Below, piece by piece: positions 1 through 8,900 of a stretch of DNA of 64,000 nucleotides; positions within the stretch are counted from its first letter, which is position 1; each line of letters starts with the position of its first letter. The translations under genes and the position numbers were made by a program. A model generated the notes under the pieces. It made no database searches. It saw nothing but the letters and a program-made list of their open reading frames with translations, and had not been told where the DNA came from. This DNA is from Tannerellaceae bacterium (lineage in GTDB: Bacteria; Bacteroidota; Bacteroidia; Bacteroidales; Tannerellaceae): positions 1-64,000 of the forward strand of contig JAITRW010000033.1 in assembly GCA_031288175.1 (NCBI GenBank). The letters run 5' to 3'.

Positions 1-2
1 AA

Positions 3-137
3 TTGAAGCATAAGTTAAACATCCCTGAGAATCGTCCCCTGGCAGATTTTCTGCCCACAATCGGAATTGAAGCCAAAGGACTGGCGGCGGAAATGACCTC
101 TATCAATGTGCAGGATAAAAGACTGCGGACTTTTTAG
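3..137 (+). CDS. 3' end of a CDS running in from the left edge; C-terminus LKHKLNIPENRPLADFLPTIGIEAKGLAAEMTSINVQDKRLRTF resembles DinD/BRO-type damage-inducible proteins
   Basis: Open frame from position 3 to TAG at 135-137; recalled family resemblance only. Confidence 0.4.
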   Translation: MKHKLNIPENRPLADFLPTIGIEAKGLAAEMTSINVQDKRLRTF

Positions 138-169
138 GAAAGAGGACAAAAAGGGCTATGGGGAGGGGG

Positions 170-205
170 AAAAAAGTTGCGCCGGGGGAAGGGCCCCGAC
201 GCAAC
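170..205 (-). terminator. Intrinsic terminator for the susCD operon
   Basis: Inverted repeat GTTGCGcCGGGG-GAAGGG-CCCCGaCGCAAC (176-205) with AAAAAA at 170-175, a T-tract on the minus strand. Confidence 0.75.
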
Positions 206-350
206 CAAAATGAAAACCAAATCCTATATAGGATCAAGAGCAAAGGTACAACTATTTTTTAGAGGAGGAAGAAATTGCGGATTTTTTTGGGGAGGGGGGA
301 TGAAAAAAATATAGGGCGGGGTTGTTTTAGAAGGCTACTGAGCTGCAGAT

Positions 351-1769
351 TCAATGAGAGGTATCGAACCAGAGGGGAGTGGAGAGGAGGTCGTCGCCTT
401 GGTGATCGACGGCGTTTTTCCAGGCGCGGAAGTTGAGAGATTGTTCGGCGCCGGGGTAGAAGAAACGCAGAGGAATCTTACCGTTGAGGACGGCAGCGGG
501 TCCGGGGGATAGTCGGGGATAGTCGAGGCGTCGCCATTCGGCAAAAGCATCCAGCCCCTGTCCGAAGAAAGCGATCCATTTTTGGAGGCCGATAGCGCGC
601 CGGAAGTCGGTAGGATCGTATAGAACAGCCTCTTGTTGCAGATAAGCTTGGGTTGCTTCTTGAGAGATACCGAATTGAGCGAGGGAAGCCTCAATGGCCT
701 GGCGGTAGAAGTCGTCCGGATGCCGGTCAATAAAGCCCCGAGCGGCGGCTTCTGCGAGGTTGAACAGTAATTCGGAATAAGTATAAAAGACAGCTGGGGC
801 GTTAGGAGCGAGGAAGAAAAGACCGGGGCGAGAGGTACGGGAGAAACCCTGAGCGGCGGCCTCCCCGTTGGAGAGGCCATTGCGAGCGCCGACATAGTCG
901 TTGGGAAGATCGTCGGGATGCTGTGCGTAGACAGTCAGGCGGGGGTCGTTGAGCTCGGTAAGGGTATTGACGAGGGTGGCGGAGATGCGGTAGTCGTCGC
1001 GGGTATCGAAAGCAGCGGCTTGAGGATTGTGCTGCGGAGAGTTGGTATATATAAAGGCGAAATTATCCAGATTGGAGGCGATAAGCTCGTCAAGAGGGAG
1101 AGCGGCCACGGTTTGTCGAGCGATCTCCTCTTCGCGATCGGCGATACGCAAGGCAATGCGCAGTTTAAGGGAGTAGGATAGGCGTAGCCATCTATGTAGG
1201 TCACCGTTGTAAACGACATCACCGGAGATAGTTTCCTGGGCATCGGCCAACAGTTCGACGGCTTGGCTGAGTTCCTCCAGGAGGCCGAGATACACATCCC
1301 TTTGAGGGTCGTAAGCGGGCACGAGGCTACGTCCTGCTTCCCGGTAAGGGATATCGCCATAGGTGTCGGTAAGCAGGAGGAAGACCCAGACCCTGAGGGT
1401 GCGGGCAATGCCTTTGTAGCCGTTGCCTGCGATCTCTACGGGGAAGGCAAGGATGGTATTGAGGTCGGTGATAAGGGAAGCGTAAGCGGTGTTCCAGAGG
1501 GTTGTTATTTCAGAAGAGGAGTTGGAGAACTCGAACCTGTCGGCTTCTGCATACTGAATCTTGGCCCAATGTTGGACAAAGAGGAGGGAGGAACCGAAGC
1601 TGGAGTTCAGGCCCCAGTAAAGGTCGGCGCCCTGTTTGAGGACACCGGTGAGGAGGAAGTGGGGCTGAGGGTTTTCGGTGGCATTGGGATTGACGTTGAT
1701 GTCGGAGAGCTGTTTGTCGCAGGCGGAAAGGGCGAGGAGTAGGAACAGGGGTAGGAGTATATGTTTCAT
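351..1769 (-). CDS. SusD/RagB-family outer membrane lipoprotein (SusD_like_2 type)
   Basis: Lipoprotein signal MKHILLPLFLLLALSAC; DINVNPNATENP motif; directly downstream of susC. Confidence 0.85.
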   Translation of the reverse strand: MKHILLPLFLLLALSACDKQLSDINVNPNATENPQPHFLLTGVLKQGADLYWGLNSSFGSSLLFVQHWAKIQYAEADRFEFSNSSSEITTLWNTAYASLITDLNTILAFPVEIAGNGYKGIARTLRVWVFLLLTDTYGDIPYREAGRSLVPAYDPQRDVYLGLLEELSQAVELLADAQETISGDVVYNGDLHRWLRLSYSLKLRIALRIADREEEIARQTVAALPLDELIASNLDNFAFIYTNSPQHNPQAAAFDTRDDYRISATLVNTLTELNDPRLTVYAQHPDDLPNDYVGARNGLSNGEAAAQGFSRTSRPGLFFLAPNAPAVFYTYSELLFNLAEAAARGFIDRHPDDFYRQAIEASLAQFGISQEATQAYLQQEAVLYDPTDFRRAIGLQKWIAFFGQGLDAFAEWRRLDYPRLSPGPAAVLNGKIPLRFFYPGAEQSLNFRAWKNAVDHQGDDLLSTPLWFDTSH

Positions 1770-1788
1770 GGTGATCGGAATGATTTAG

Positions 1789-4710
1789 TTAAAAATTGAG
1801 ACTGAGATTGAAACCGAAGGAACGAGTGGTAGGCAACGAGAGGGTCTCTACGCCTTGGAGGTTGGTGGTATTGAAAGCCGATTCAGGATCAATGTGAGTC
1901 GTCTTGCGGTAAAGGAAGGCCACGTTACGGGCGACGAACGAAAGAGAGAGGCCTTCTACATGGAGCGGCCGCAGCACTTTTTTTGGGAAAGAGTACTGCA
2001 GCTTAATTTCGCGGAGCTTGACAAAAGAGGCGTCGAAGATATAGGCCTCATGGATGGAGTAAGAGGCCTTGTAGTAATTTTCGGCGGAAAGGATCTTGGT
2101 ATTCCGTTGTCCGTCTTCTGTGACACCGTCGAAGATGACGCCGTCATCGCGAGTTACACCATTGTCATCCGTCCAGGTAAGTCCGCCGAACTCAGCTGCC
2201 CGTCCAGGCAACGTTTCTGCGTATACGCCTGCGTAATATCCTGTCTGGGCGCTCCCCGAGTAGAGACTACCGCCGAAGGCAGCATCAATGAGTACGGAAA
2301 GTTCGATATTCTTATAAGCAAAGGTATTGCTTACGCCTCCTGACCAGTCGGGCGTGTAGTGGCCCAAAATCTTATTGTTGGGGTCTACCTTAGGGCGCCC
2401 GTTATCGTCGACAATGATTTGTCCCTTGTCGTTACGCTTGTAGGCAGTGCCGAAGAGGGAACCGTAACGTTGCCCGACGGCGGCGACCACCTGGGTGCCG
2501 AGGGTGCCGATGACATAGTTGGTAAGCAGACCTTCCTTATCGAGTTCAATGACTTTGCTACGGTTAGCGGCGAAGTTGAAATCGAGGATCCATTTGCAGG
2601 AAGATGTACGTAGGGGCACCAGGGCGAGCTGTAATTCGAGGCCCTTATTACGAATACGTCCGGCGTTGATAAGCTGGTATTCATACCCTGAGGCGGAGGA
2701 AGTCTGGACGTCGAGAATCTGGTCAATGGAGTTGGAACTGTAAGCAGCAAGGTCAAGGGAGATCCGGTTATCCAGAAAGGCTATGTCAACACCTATTTCG
2801 GAGGAGTGAGTTTTTTCGGGGCGGATGAGGGGATTCTTTTTCTTCTTGGAAGAGGTTTGGATAGGGTTACCGAGGAAAGCCGTTTGGGAGTTATAGACAG
2901 TGGCGAGCTGGTAGGGATCAGCATCGTTACCTACCTGTGCGTAACCTCCTCGCAGTTTGAGGAAGGTTATAGCGGCTCCTGTGAGGTCAAGCCACTGGGA
3001 GAGGACAAGGCTCGCTGTGGTGGAAGGATAGAAATAAGCACGTTTGGAAGCAGGCAACGTCGAAGACCAGTCATTACGCCCCGTTAAGTTAAGGAAGAGG
3101 ATGTCGTGCAGAGAGAACTGAGCGGAAGCAAAGGCGCTGTACACGCGCAGTTGCTTGAAATAGTTCGAGGATTCGAGGGGGTCCTTTGAGTTGGAGAGGG
3201 TGAAGAGGTCGGGAGCGGCGAGCTTGGAGGCCTTTTGATAGTTATTGGCATAGGAGTTATTGCGCACGTTGAATCCTGCCAGGCCGTCAAAGCCAAGCGC
3301 CTCAGCGAAGCTGCTCTTGTAATGCAGGATGGCTTCGGAATTACTCTCCTTTACGGTATAGGCATCCTCCGTGTAAGAGCCGTCGGGAACGCCACTGGTG
3401 CCGGTCTTGATCTTATACTTGCGGATGTCGTGGTAGAAATCCGTCCCTGAGCGGAAACGGAAATCCAGGCCTTTGGCCAGCGTTGCGGAGAGATGGACAT
3501 CGGCTATGACTCTGTCGCGGTTCTGCTCCGTCGTGTTATAGAAAGCCCTCCAATAGGGATTGCTGTAATAGCTATGATTCCAGTTGCGGGAATAATCCTT
3601 CTTGAGCTCATTGATATCCACTTGCCTGCCGAACCAGAGGAACTGGAGCATGACTCCGGCGGCCCGTTGCCCGTAAGACCCACCGGGGAGGTTAGGGGCA
3701 TCGGTGACGATATAATTCACCGAAGCGCCGACATTGATTCTGTCCGTCAGTTTGTAGTCGGCCGCCAGGGAGAGGTTGTTTTTCTTGATTTGGGTATTGG
3801 GAACGGTTCCTTTCTGGTCTTGACGATTAAAAGCGAGACGGAAGTCATGTCGAACGTCGCTACCTGTAATGGCTACTCCATAATCCTGTGTGATACCGGT
3901 CTCGAAGAAATCCTTTACATTATCGGGATGTGCAGTAAAGGGGACAGGTATGCCGTTGGAATGGAATTGGGGAATCAGTAAACCCTTGTCGAGGCGAGGC
4001 CCCCAGCTCTCGTCTACACCGTCATTAATACCCCCCCCCTTGCCGTCTACGTAACTGAACTCACCGTTCTCACCCTGACCGAAAACGTCCTGAAACTTCG
4101 CCAGGGTGGCAATCGTCGAAAACGTCGTACCCGCATTTACGGTCACCCCTAAACCGGGAAGGCCATTAGGGCGTCCTTTCTTTGTGGTGATGATAATCAC
4201 GCCATGCGCGGCTCTGGAACCATAGAGAGCGGCGGCGTTAGGGCCTTTGAGGACAGAGATAGAGGCGATGTCGTCGGGATGGATGTCCGCAATGGCATTA
4301 CGGAAATCTCGGGACTGGTTGCCTCCTGTGGAAGAGGTAGGGAAAAGCTGGGAATTATCGACGGGAATGCCGTCGAGGATAAACAGGGGCTGATTGTTAC
4401 CGGCAATAGAGGTTTCACCCCTGATGACGATACGAGCGGATCCCATATCGCCTTGGGAATTGGTGGTCCTCACCCCTGCAAGTTTCCCGGCGAGGGCATT
4501 TACCAGATTGGTTTCCTTATTGGCGGTCAGGTGCTTGGCGTTGAGTTCCTGGGTGGCATAGCCGAGAGATCTTTTTTGACGGGAGATACCAAGAGCGGTA
4601 ACGACGACTTCGTCAAGCTCATAATCACGGTTGATAATCGTGTCCTGCTCTTGGGAGTAAACGTCAAGAAGAGGTATCAGGAAGGTCAAAAAGACAGTTA
4701 ATGTACGCAT
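1789..4710 (-). CDS. SusC/RagA-family TonB-linked outer membrane protein
   Basis: Start placed at MRTLTVFLTFL; plug motifs DEVVVTALG and VRGETSIAGNNQPLFILDGIPVDNS; ESWGPRLD; C-terminal TRSFGFNLSLNF. Confidence 0.92.
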   Translation of the reverse strand: MRTLTVFLTFLIPLLDVYSQEQDTIINRDYELDEVVVTALGISRQKRSLGYATQELNAKHLTANKETNLVNALAGKLAGVRTTNSQGDMGSARIVIRGETSIAGNNQPLFILDGIPVDNSQLFPTSSTGGNQSRDFRNAIADIHPDDIASISVLKGPNAAALYGSRAAHGVIIITTKKGRPNGLPGLGVTVNAGTTFSTIATLAKFQDVFGQGENGEFSYVDGKGGGINDGVDESWGPRLDKGLLIPQFHSNGIPVPFTAHPDNVKDFFETGITQDYGVAITGSDVRHDFRLAFNRQDQKGTVPNTQIKKNNLSLAADYKLTDRINVGASVNYIVTDAPNLPGGSYGQRAAGVMLQFLWFGRQVDINELKKDYSRNWNHSYYSNPYWRAFYNTTEQNRDRVIADVHLSATLAKGLDFRFRSGTDFYHDIRKYKIKTGTSGVPDGSYTEDAYTVKESNSEAILHYKSSFAEALGFDGLAGFNVRNNSYANNYQKASKLAAPDLFTLSNSKDPLESSNYFKQLRVYSAFASAQFSLHDILFLNLTGRNDWSSTLPASKRAYFYPSTTASLVLSQWLDLTGAAITFLKLRGGYAQVGNDADPYQLATVYNSQTAFLGNPIQTSSKKKKNPLIRPEKTHSSEIGVDIAFLDNRISLDLAAYSSNSIDQILDVQTSSASGYEYQLINAGRIRNKGLELQLALVPLRTSSCKWILDFNFAANRSKVIELDKEGLLTNYVIGTLGTQVVAAVGQRYGSLFGTAYKRNDKGQIIVDDNGRPKVDPNNKILGHYTPDWSGGVSNTFAYKNIELSVLIDAAFGGSLYSGSAQTGYYAGVYAETLPGRAAEFGGLTWTDDNGVTRDDGVIFDGVTEDGQRNTKILSAENYYKASYSIHEAYIFDASFVKLREIKLQYSFPKKVLRPLHVEGLSLSFVARNVAFLYRKTTHIDPESAFNTTNLQGVETLSLPTTRSFGFNLSLNF

Positions 4711-4741
4711 GATATGGAAGATTGAAAGGAAAGAAACGATG

Positions 4742-4772
4742 CAAAGGTAAGCGAGAAAAAAAGGGAAAACAA
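4742..4772 (-). promoter_or_regulatory. Bacteroidetes-type promoter of susCD
   Basis: Minus strand TTG-20 nt-TACCTTTG (plus CAAAGGTA 4742-4749 and CAA 4770-4772), about 32 nt upstream of ATG at 4710. Confidence 0.65.
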
Positions 4773-5189
4773 TCCCATAAATGTGCGATATGAGATGGAA
4801 GGAAAAAAGAGGGTATATTGCGGAGAAGGAAGAAAGGTATGGGTATGGGGATAGAGTTGACGAAGGTGGCATGGAAGTGAGACTGGCAATGAATGTGACG
4901 TTGCTGGTGATAGTGATCCTATTCGCGATATGGGTGAGGAGTAAGAGAGGGAAGAAACGACTGGATAAGTGAAGGGTCAGCCAGGAGGGGTGTATAGAAT
5001 TGGAAAAAGTGTGAGAAAAAGGGTAGGTAGAGAAAAAAATGTATAGGAGGCGGGTTTGTTTTTGAAGGATGTTTAGTTAAGACAGAGAGAATTGGAAATT
5101 TTTTGGGGAAAGAGTGTAAGCCAGGAAGAAAAGAAGGGAGACCTTTGCAGGTGAAATCACTAAACATAAACAACTAAATCTATTAAGAG

Positions 5190-5741
5190 ATGAGAAAGAG
5201 ATGGATCTGTGTGGTGTGCGGATATGTACACGAGGGGCCGGAAGCGCCAGCGGTATGTCCCCAATGTAAACAACCGAGGGAGAAGTTTAAGGAGCTGACG
5301 GAGGAGTCAGGGGAGGTGTCGTATGCGGATGAGCATGTGATAGGAGCAGGGAAGTCCTCTGACGGGGAACTGTTGTCGGGGTTGCAGGCGCATTTCAATG
5401 GGGAATGCAGCGAAGTGGGGATGTATTTAGCGATGAGCCGTCAGGCAGATCGGGAAGGGTACCCGGAGGTAGCGGAAGCGTATAAGCGAATCGCATGGGA
5501 AGAGGCGGAACATGCGAGTAAATTCGCGGAACTGTTAGGGGAAGTGGTGTGGGATACGAAAAACAACTTGAAACGGCGTATGGAAGCGGAAACCGGCGCG
5601 TGCGCAGATAAAAAACGGTTGGCGACACTAGCGAAACAACAAGGGTTAGACGCCGTGCACGACACGGTACACGAGATGTGCAAGGATGAGGCGCGTCACG
5701 GTCAAGTGTTTGCAGGGTTGTACAAGCGTTTTTTCAAATGA
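5190..5741 (+). CDS. Rubrerythrin with N-terminal rubredoxin-like domain (reverse-rubrerythrin layout)
   Basis: N-terminal [21 protein letters not shown] followed by a ferritin-like region with [11 protein letters not shown] and DEARHGQ. Confidence 0.9.
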   Translation: MRKRWICVVCGYVHEGPEAPAVCPQCKQPREKFKELTEESGEVSYADEHVIGAGKSSDGELLSGLQAHFNGECSEVGMYLAMSRQADREGYPEVAEAYKRIAWEEAEHASKFAELLGEVVWDTKNNLKRRMEAETGACADKKRLATLAKQQGLDAVHDTVHEMCKDEARHGQVFAGLYKRFFK

Positions 5742-5871
5742 AAAAAAACAAGTACATTTGTAGCGAATCTTCGTTGTGAAGGTTTGCATCAGAGAGAGAT
5801 TTTTGTTTGTTTTTTTTAAGTTTGAAATTGAGGAAGGGGCGAGCGTTGTGAAACGGTTGCCCCTTCAACTG

Positions 5872-5902
5872 TTGTGAGCGTAAAGAACAAATATTATCTT
5901 TG
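5872..5902 (+). promoter_or_regulatory. Bacteroidetes-type promoter upstream of the LRR/Ig protein
   Basis: TTG (5872-5874)-20 nt-TATCTTTG (5895-5902); ATG at 5931. Confidence 0.65.
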
Positions 5903-5930
5903 TGGGGAGAAAAATACAAAGCGAGGAGCA

Positions 5931-8900
5931 ATGTCAATGTCAAGGCGTGCGAGAACTGTTTTGTTGCTATATATAGGGGTGTTGCTGTCACTGTCGGCGT
6001 GGTCGGAGGTGACGGAGGTAAGCAAAAAAGGAGAAATAGATTCAACCTTTTTGGCGGATTTTCGAGAGTTTGAACAGTTTGGAGTGACAATAGTGCTGGA
6101 TGCGTCGGAGGCGGTATTTCCGAATGATGAGGTACCGGCAGGCGCATTTTTGAACTGTACGCACCTGTATGGGATCAAGTTACCGCCGACGATCCGGCGA
6201 ATAGGAGCGAGTGCGTTTGAAAACACGGGACTACTCACTATAGAGTTGCCGTCAGAATTGGAGGAGTTAGGAGCGGGCGCGTTCCGGGGGTGCTTTCAGT
6301 TGTCGGGGACATTGCACCTACCGAAAAAACTGCGAAAAATGGGGACAATCAACCGTTTGAAGCAGGAATATGTCCCTGGATCGTTCGAGGGGTGTGTGTC
6401 CCTGGATTCGGTAGTATTTCATCATGGGGCAAAGGTGGATACGATCGGAGAGATGACGTTCGGATACTGCATGAATTTAAAGGGAGAAGTCATACTGGAC
6501 AAAGTAAAAGCAGTGGGAGCTGGGGCGTTTACGCATACCTCATTGAGCCGGATAGAGATAGGGGGACTGGTGTATATAGGGGGATACACGAAGGGCACGC
6601 TCCGTTTCGAAGGGGCGTTTGAGGGGAGTAAAGCGAAGGAGGTGTATGTAGAAGACGATGATATGGGGGAGTTGACGGAAATAGATTTACGGGTGTTTAA
6701 GGGACTGCCGTCGCAGTCGAGCGTGACGCTGTTGCTGGAAGCAGAGACTGATGTATATCCAAAGATCTACGAAGGAGAAGAGAATCTGAACGGACAAGAT
6801 TTGTCGTATTGGAGTCAAGTAGGGTTGACGTATTCCGATATTTTTGAGAAAAATCAAACCGTCCGGTTGTTGCGAGGCCATATAATAGTGTTGTCGCAAG
6901 AGGGGACGCTGTTGACGGAATTGGGAAGGTTTTCAAGCGTAAAATATCCGGTGGGTCGGTTGACGTTAGTGGGTGGAATAAGAGGGAACGAACTATCGCA
7001 GTTGCGAGTAGAGGTACCGCAGCTACGCTCCTTGCATCTATCGGGGTCGTTGCTGAGGGAAATACCGAGTGGAGCTTTTGGAGGGGGCTCCTCCCTACGG
7101 CGCATCGTTTTTCCCCAGGTGTTGAAAACGATAGGGAGTAATGCGTTCGGCGGGGTGTCACTGCAGGGTACGTTGCGATTGCCGACGAGTGTGGAGCGGA
7201 TAGAGGATGGCGAAAATGGGAAAGGAGCGTTTGCGGGTCAAGACGGAGTGCGGGATATCGTATTTCCGCCGATGCAAGCGGACGGGAAAGACAGCGTGGG
7301 GTATAATCTGCGAAAGATAGGGAACTACACGTTTATGAATATGCGAGGATTGGTAGATACGATCCACATAAAGCCAAACTACTGGGTGTCGACGTCACGG
7401 AGCGCGTTTGTAGGGACGAAGGTAGCGGTGGACTATTTTGAGATAGAATCGTCACGGTTACTTCATGAGGCGAATATCACGTTGACCGATCCGTCAGAGC
7501 CGCAGTGTACAGTCCGAGTGGAGATAAAGCCGTATTACTTCACTGGGGACCTGACGGTGGAGGTGAGCGATGCGACAACGGGGAAAGTGTCCACACAGGT
7601 GAAGATAGACAGCGCGGGGAGTGTGTTAAAGCGGGATTCGTTGAATAATACGGCGGAGTATAGGTGTGCGCTGACGTTAGATAATAGGGGGACGCACAGG
7701 TCGAATTACAAGATTTACTATCAAGGAGGGGGAGGACGTCGTGAGATAGCCCAAGGAAGTGTAGGGTTCCAATACACGAAGGCGGATAACGTGCGGTTTG
7801 TGGTGGAAGGGAAAGAGAGCGAGGAGGAAGACGTGACGTTAGAAGTGGGAGAGACGTACAAGGTGCGAGCAGTGGTGAAGCCGTCCACGATTACGTTTCC
7901 GGAACTCAAGTGGTCATCGGTGGGAGCAGACTGGGTGACGGAATCGAAAAACTTTGAATTCATAGGCAAGGAGACCGTGATAAAGGAGATCGATGCGGTG
8001 GTGTTTGTTAGGGAGGTGAGGATTAGGGGGTATGGAGAGACGGTGTATGTGGGGGTCACTACGCCGGACGGAGCCGCTGGGAGTCGGTTGACGTTGCGGA
8101 CAAAGGGGTATAGCCTTGGTGGTTTTGAGTTGCGAGAAGAGAAGAGCGGTCATAATCCGTGCGTTGCGGAGGCGGGGGACACGGTGCGGTTGCGCGTAGG
8201 AGTACCAGGAATGCCGGAAGGGGAGCTACCGGAAGTGACATGGAGTATCCGCACGGGCGACGATGAAAAGGATTCCTACGCGGGGTTATTCCTGACGAAA
8301 GGGAACAGCGCATGCCAAGTAGTGATACCACGTACGATGGGCGATACGCTCTTCCGAGTGAAAGCGAGCGTGAGCCGGATAGATAGTAAAGGGGACGAGG
8401 AAAAAAGGACAGCCAGTGTGGCGGTGCGGGTGACCAAGTTGTTCAAGAAGCTAAGCGTTACTGTGAATGGGGAAGAGGAGAGAGGCTCGTTTAGCGAGGG
8501 CGAGGTGATCACAGTGAGGGCAAAGGTAGAGCCGGGGGGTGTCTTGTTAGACGACCTGGACTGGAAGGTAGGGGGTACCACACTAAATGTATTGGAGGAT
8601 TTGGGGTCAGTGGTCGAAGTAAAGGGACAGGGAGAGACGACGTACAGGCGTCAGTATAAAGTGTTAAGAATAGACAGGAGCGCTAGCATTGTCGTAACGG
8701 CGAAGATTGCATCGGAGAAGGTCAGTGCAACGTACTACGTGCTAGCAAGCAAGCCGGAGGGGTACCCGTATAACCTATGGATGGAGCATTATAGGGAAGG
8801 AACAGCAGATTGGGGACCGTTGAATACGAGTTTCCTGTCGTTGCAGGAGAATCAGAGCGTGAAACTGCGGGCACAGATGTCCCCGTGGGAAGCGTTGCCC

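Noticed and set aside
4711-4872. N-terminal extension of the susC ORF (MPPSSTLSPYPYL...)
   Set aside because: Lies upstream of and across the promoter motif; the signal peptide begins at MRTLTVFLTFL, so the true start is 4710.
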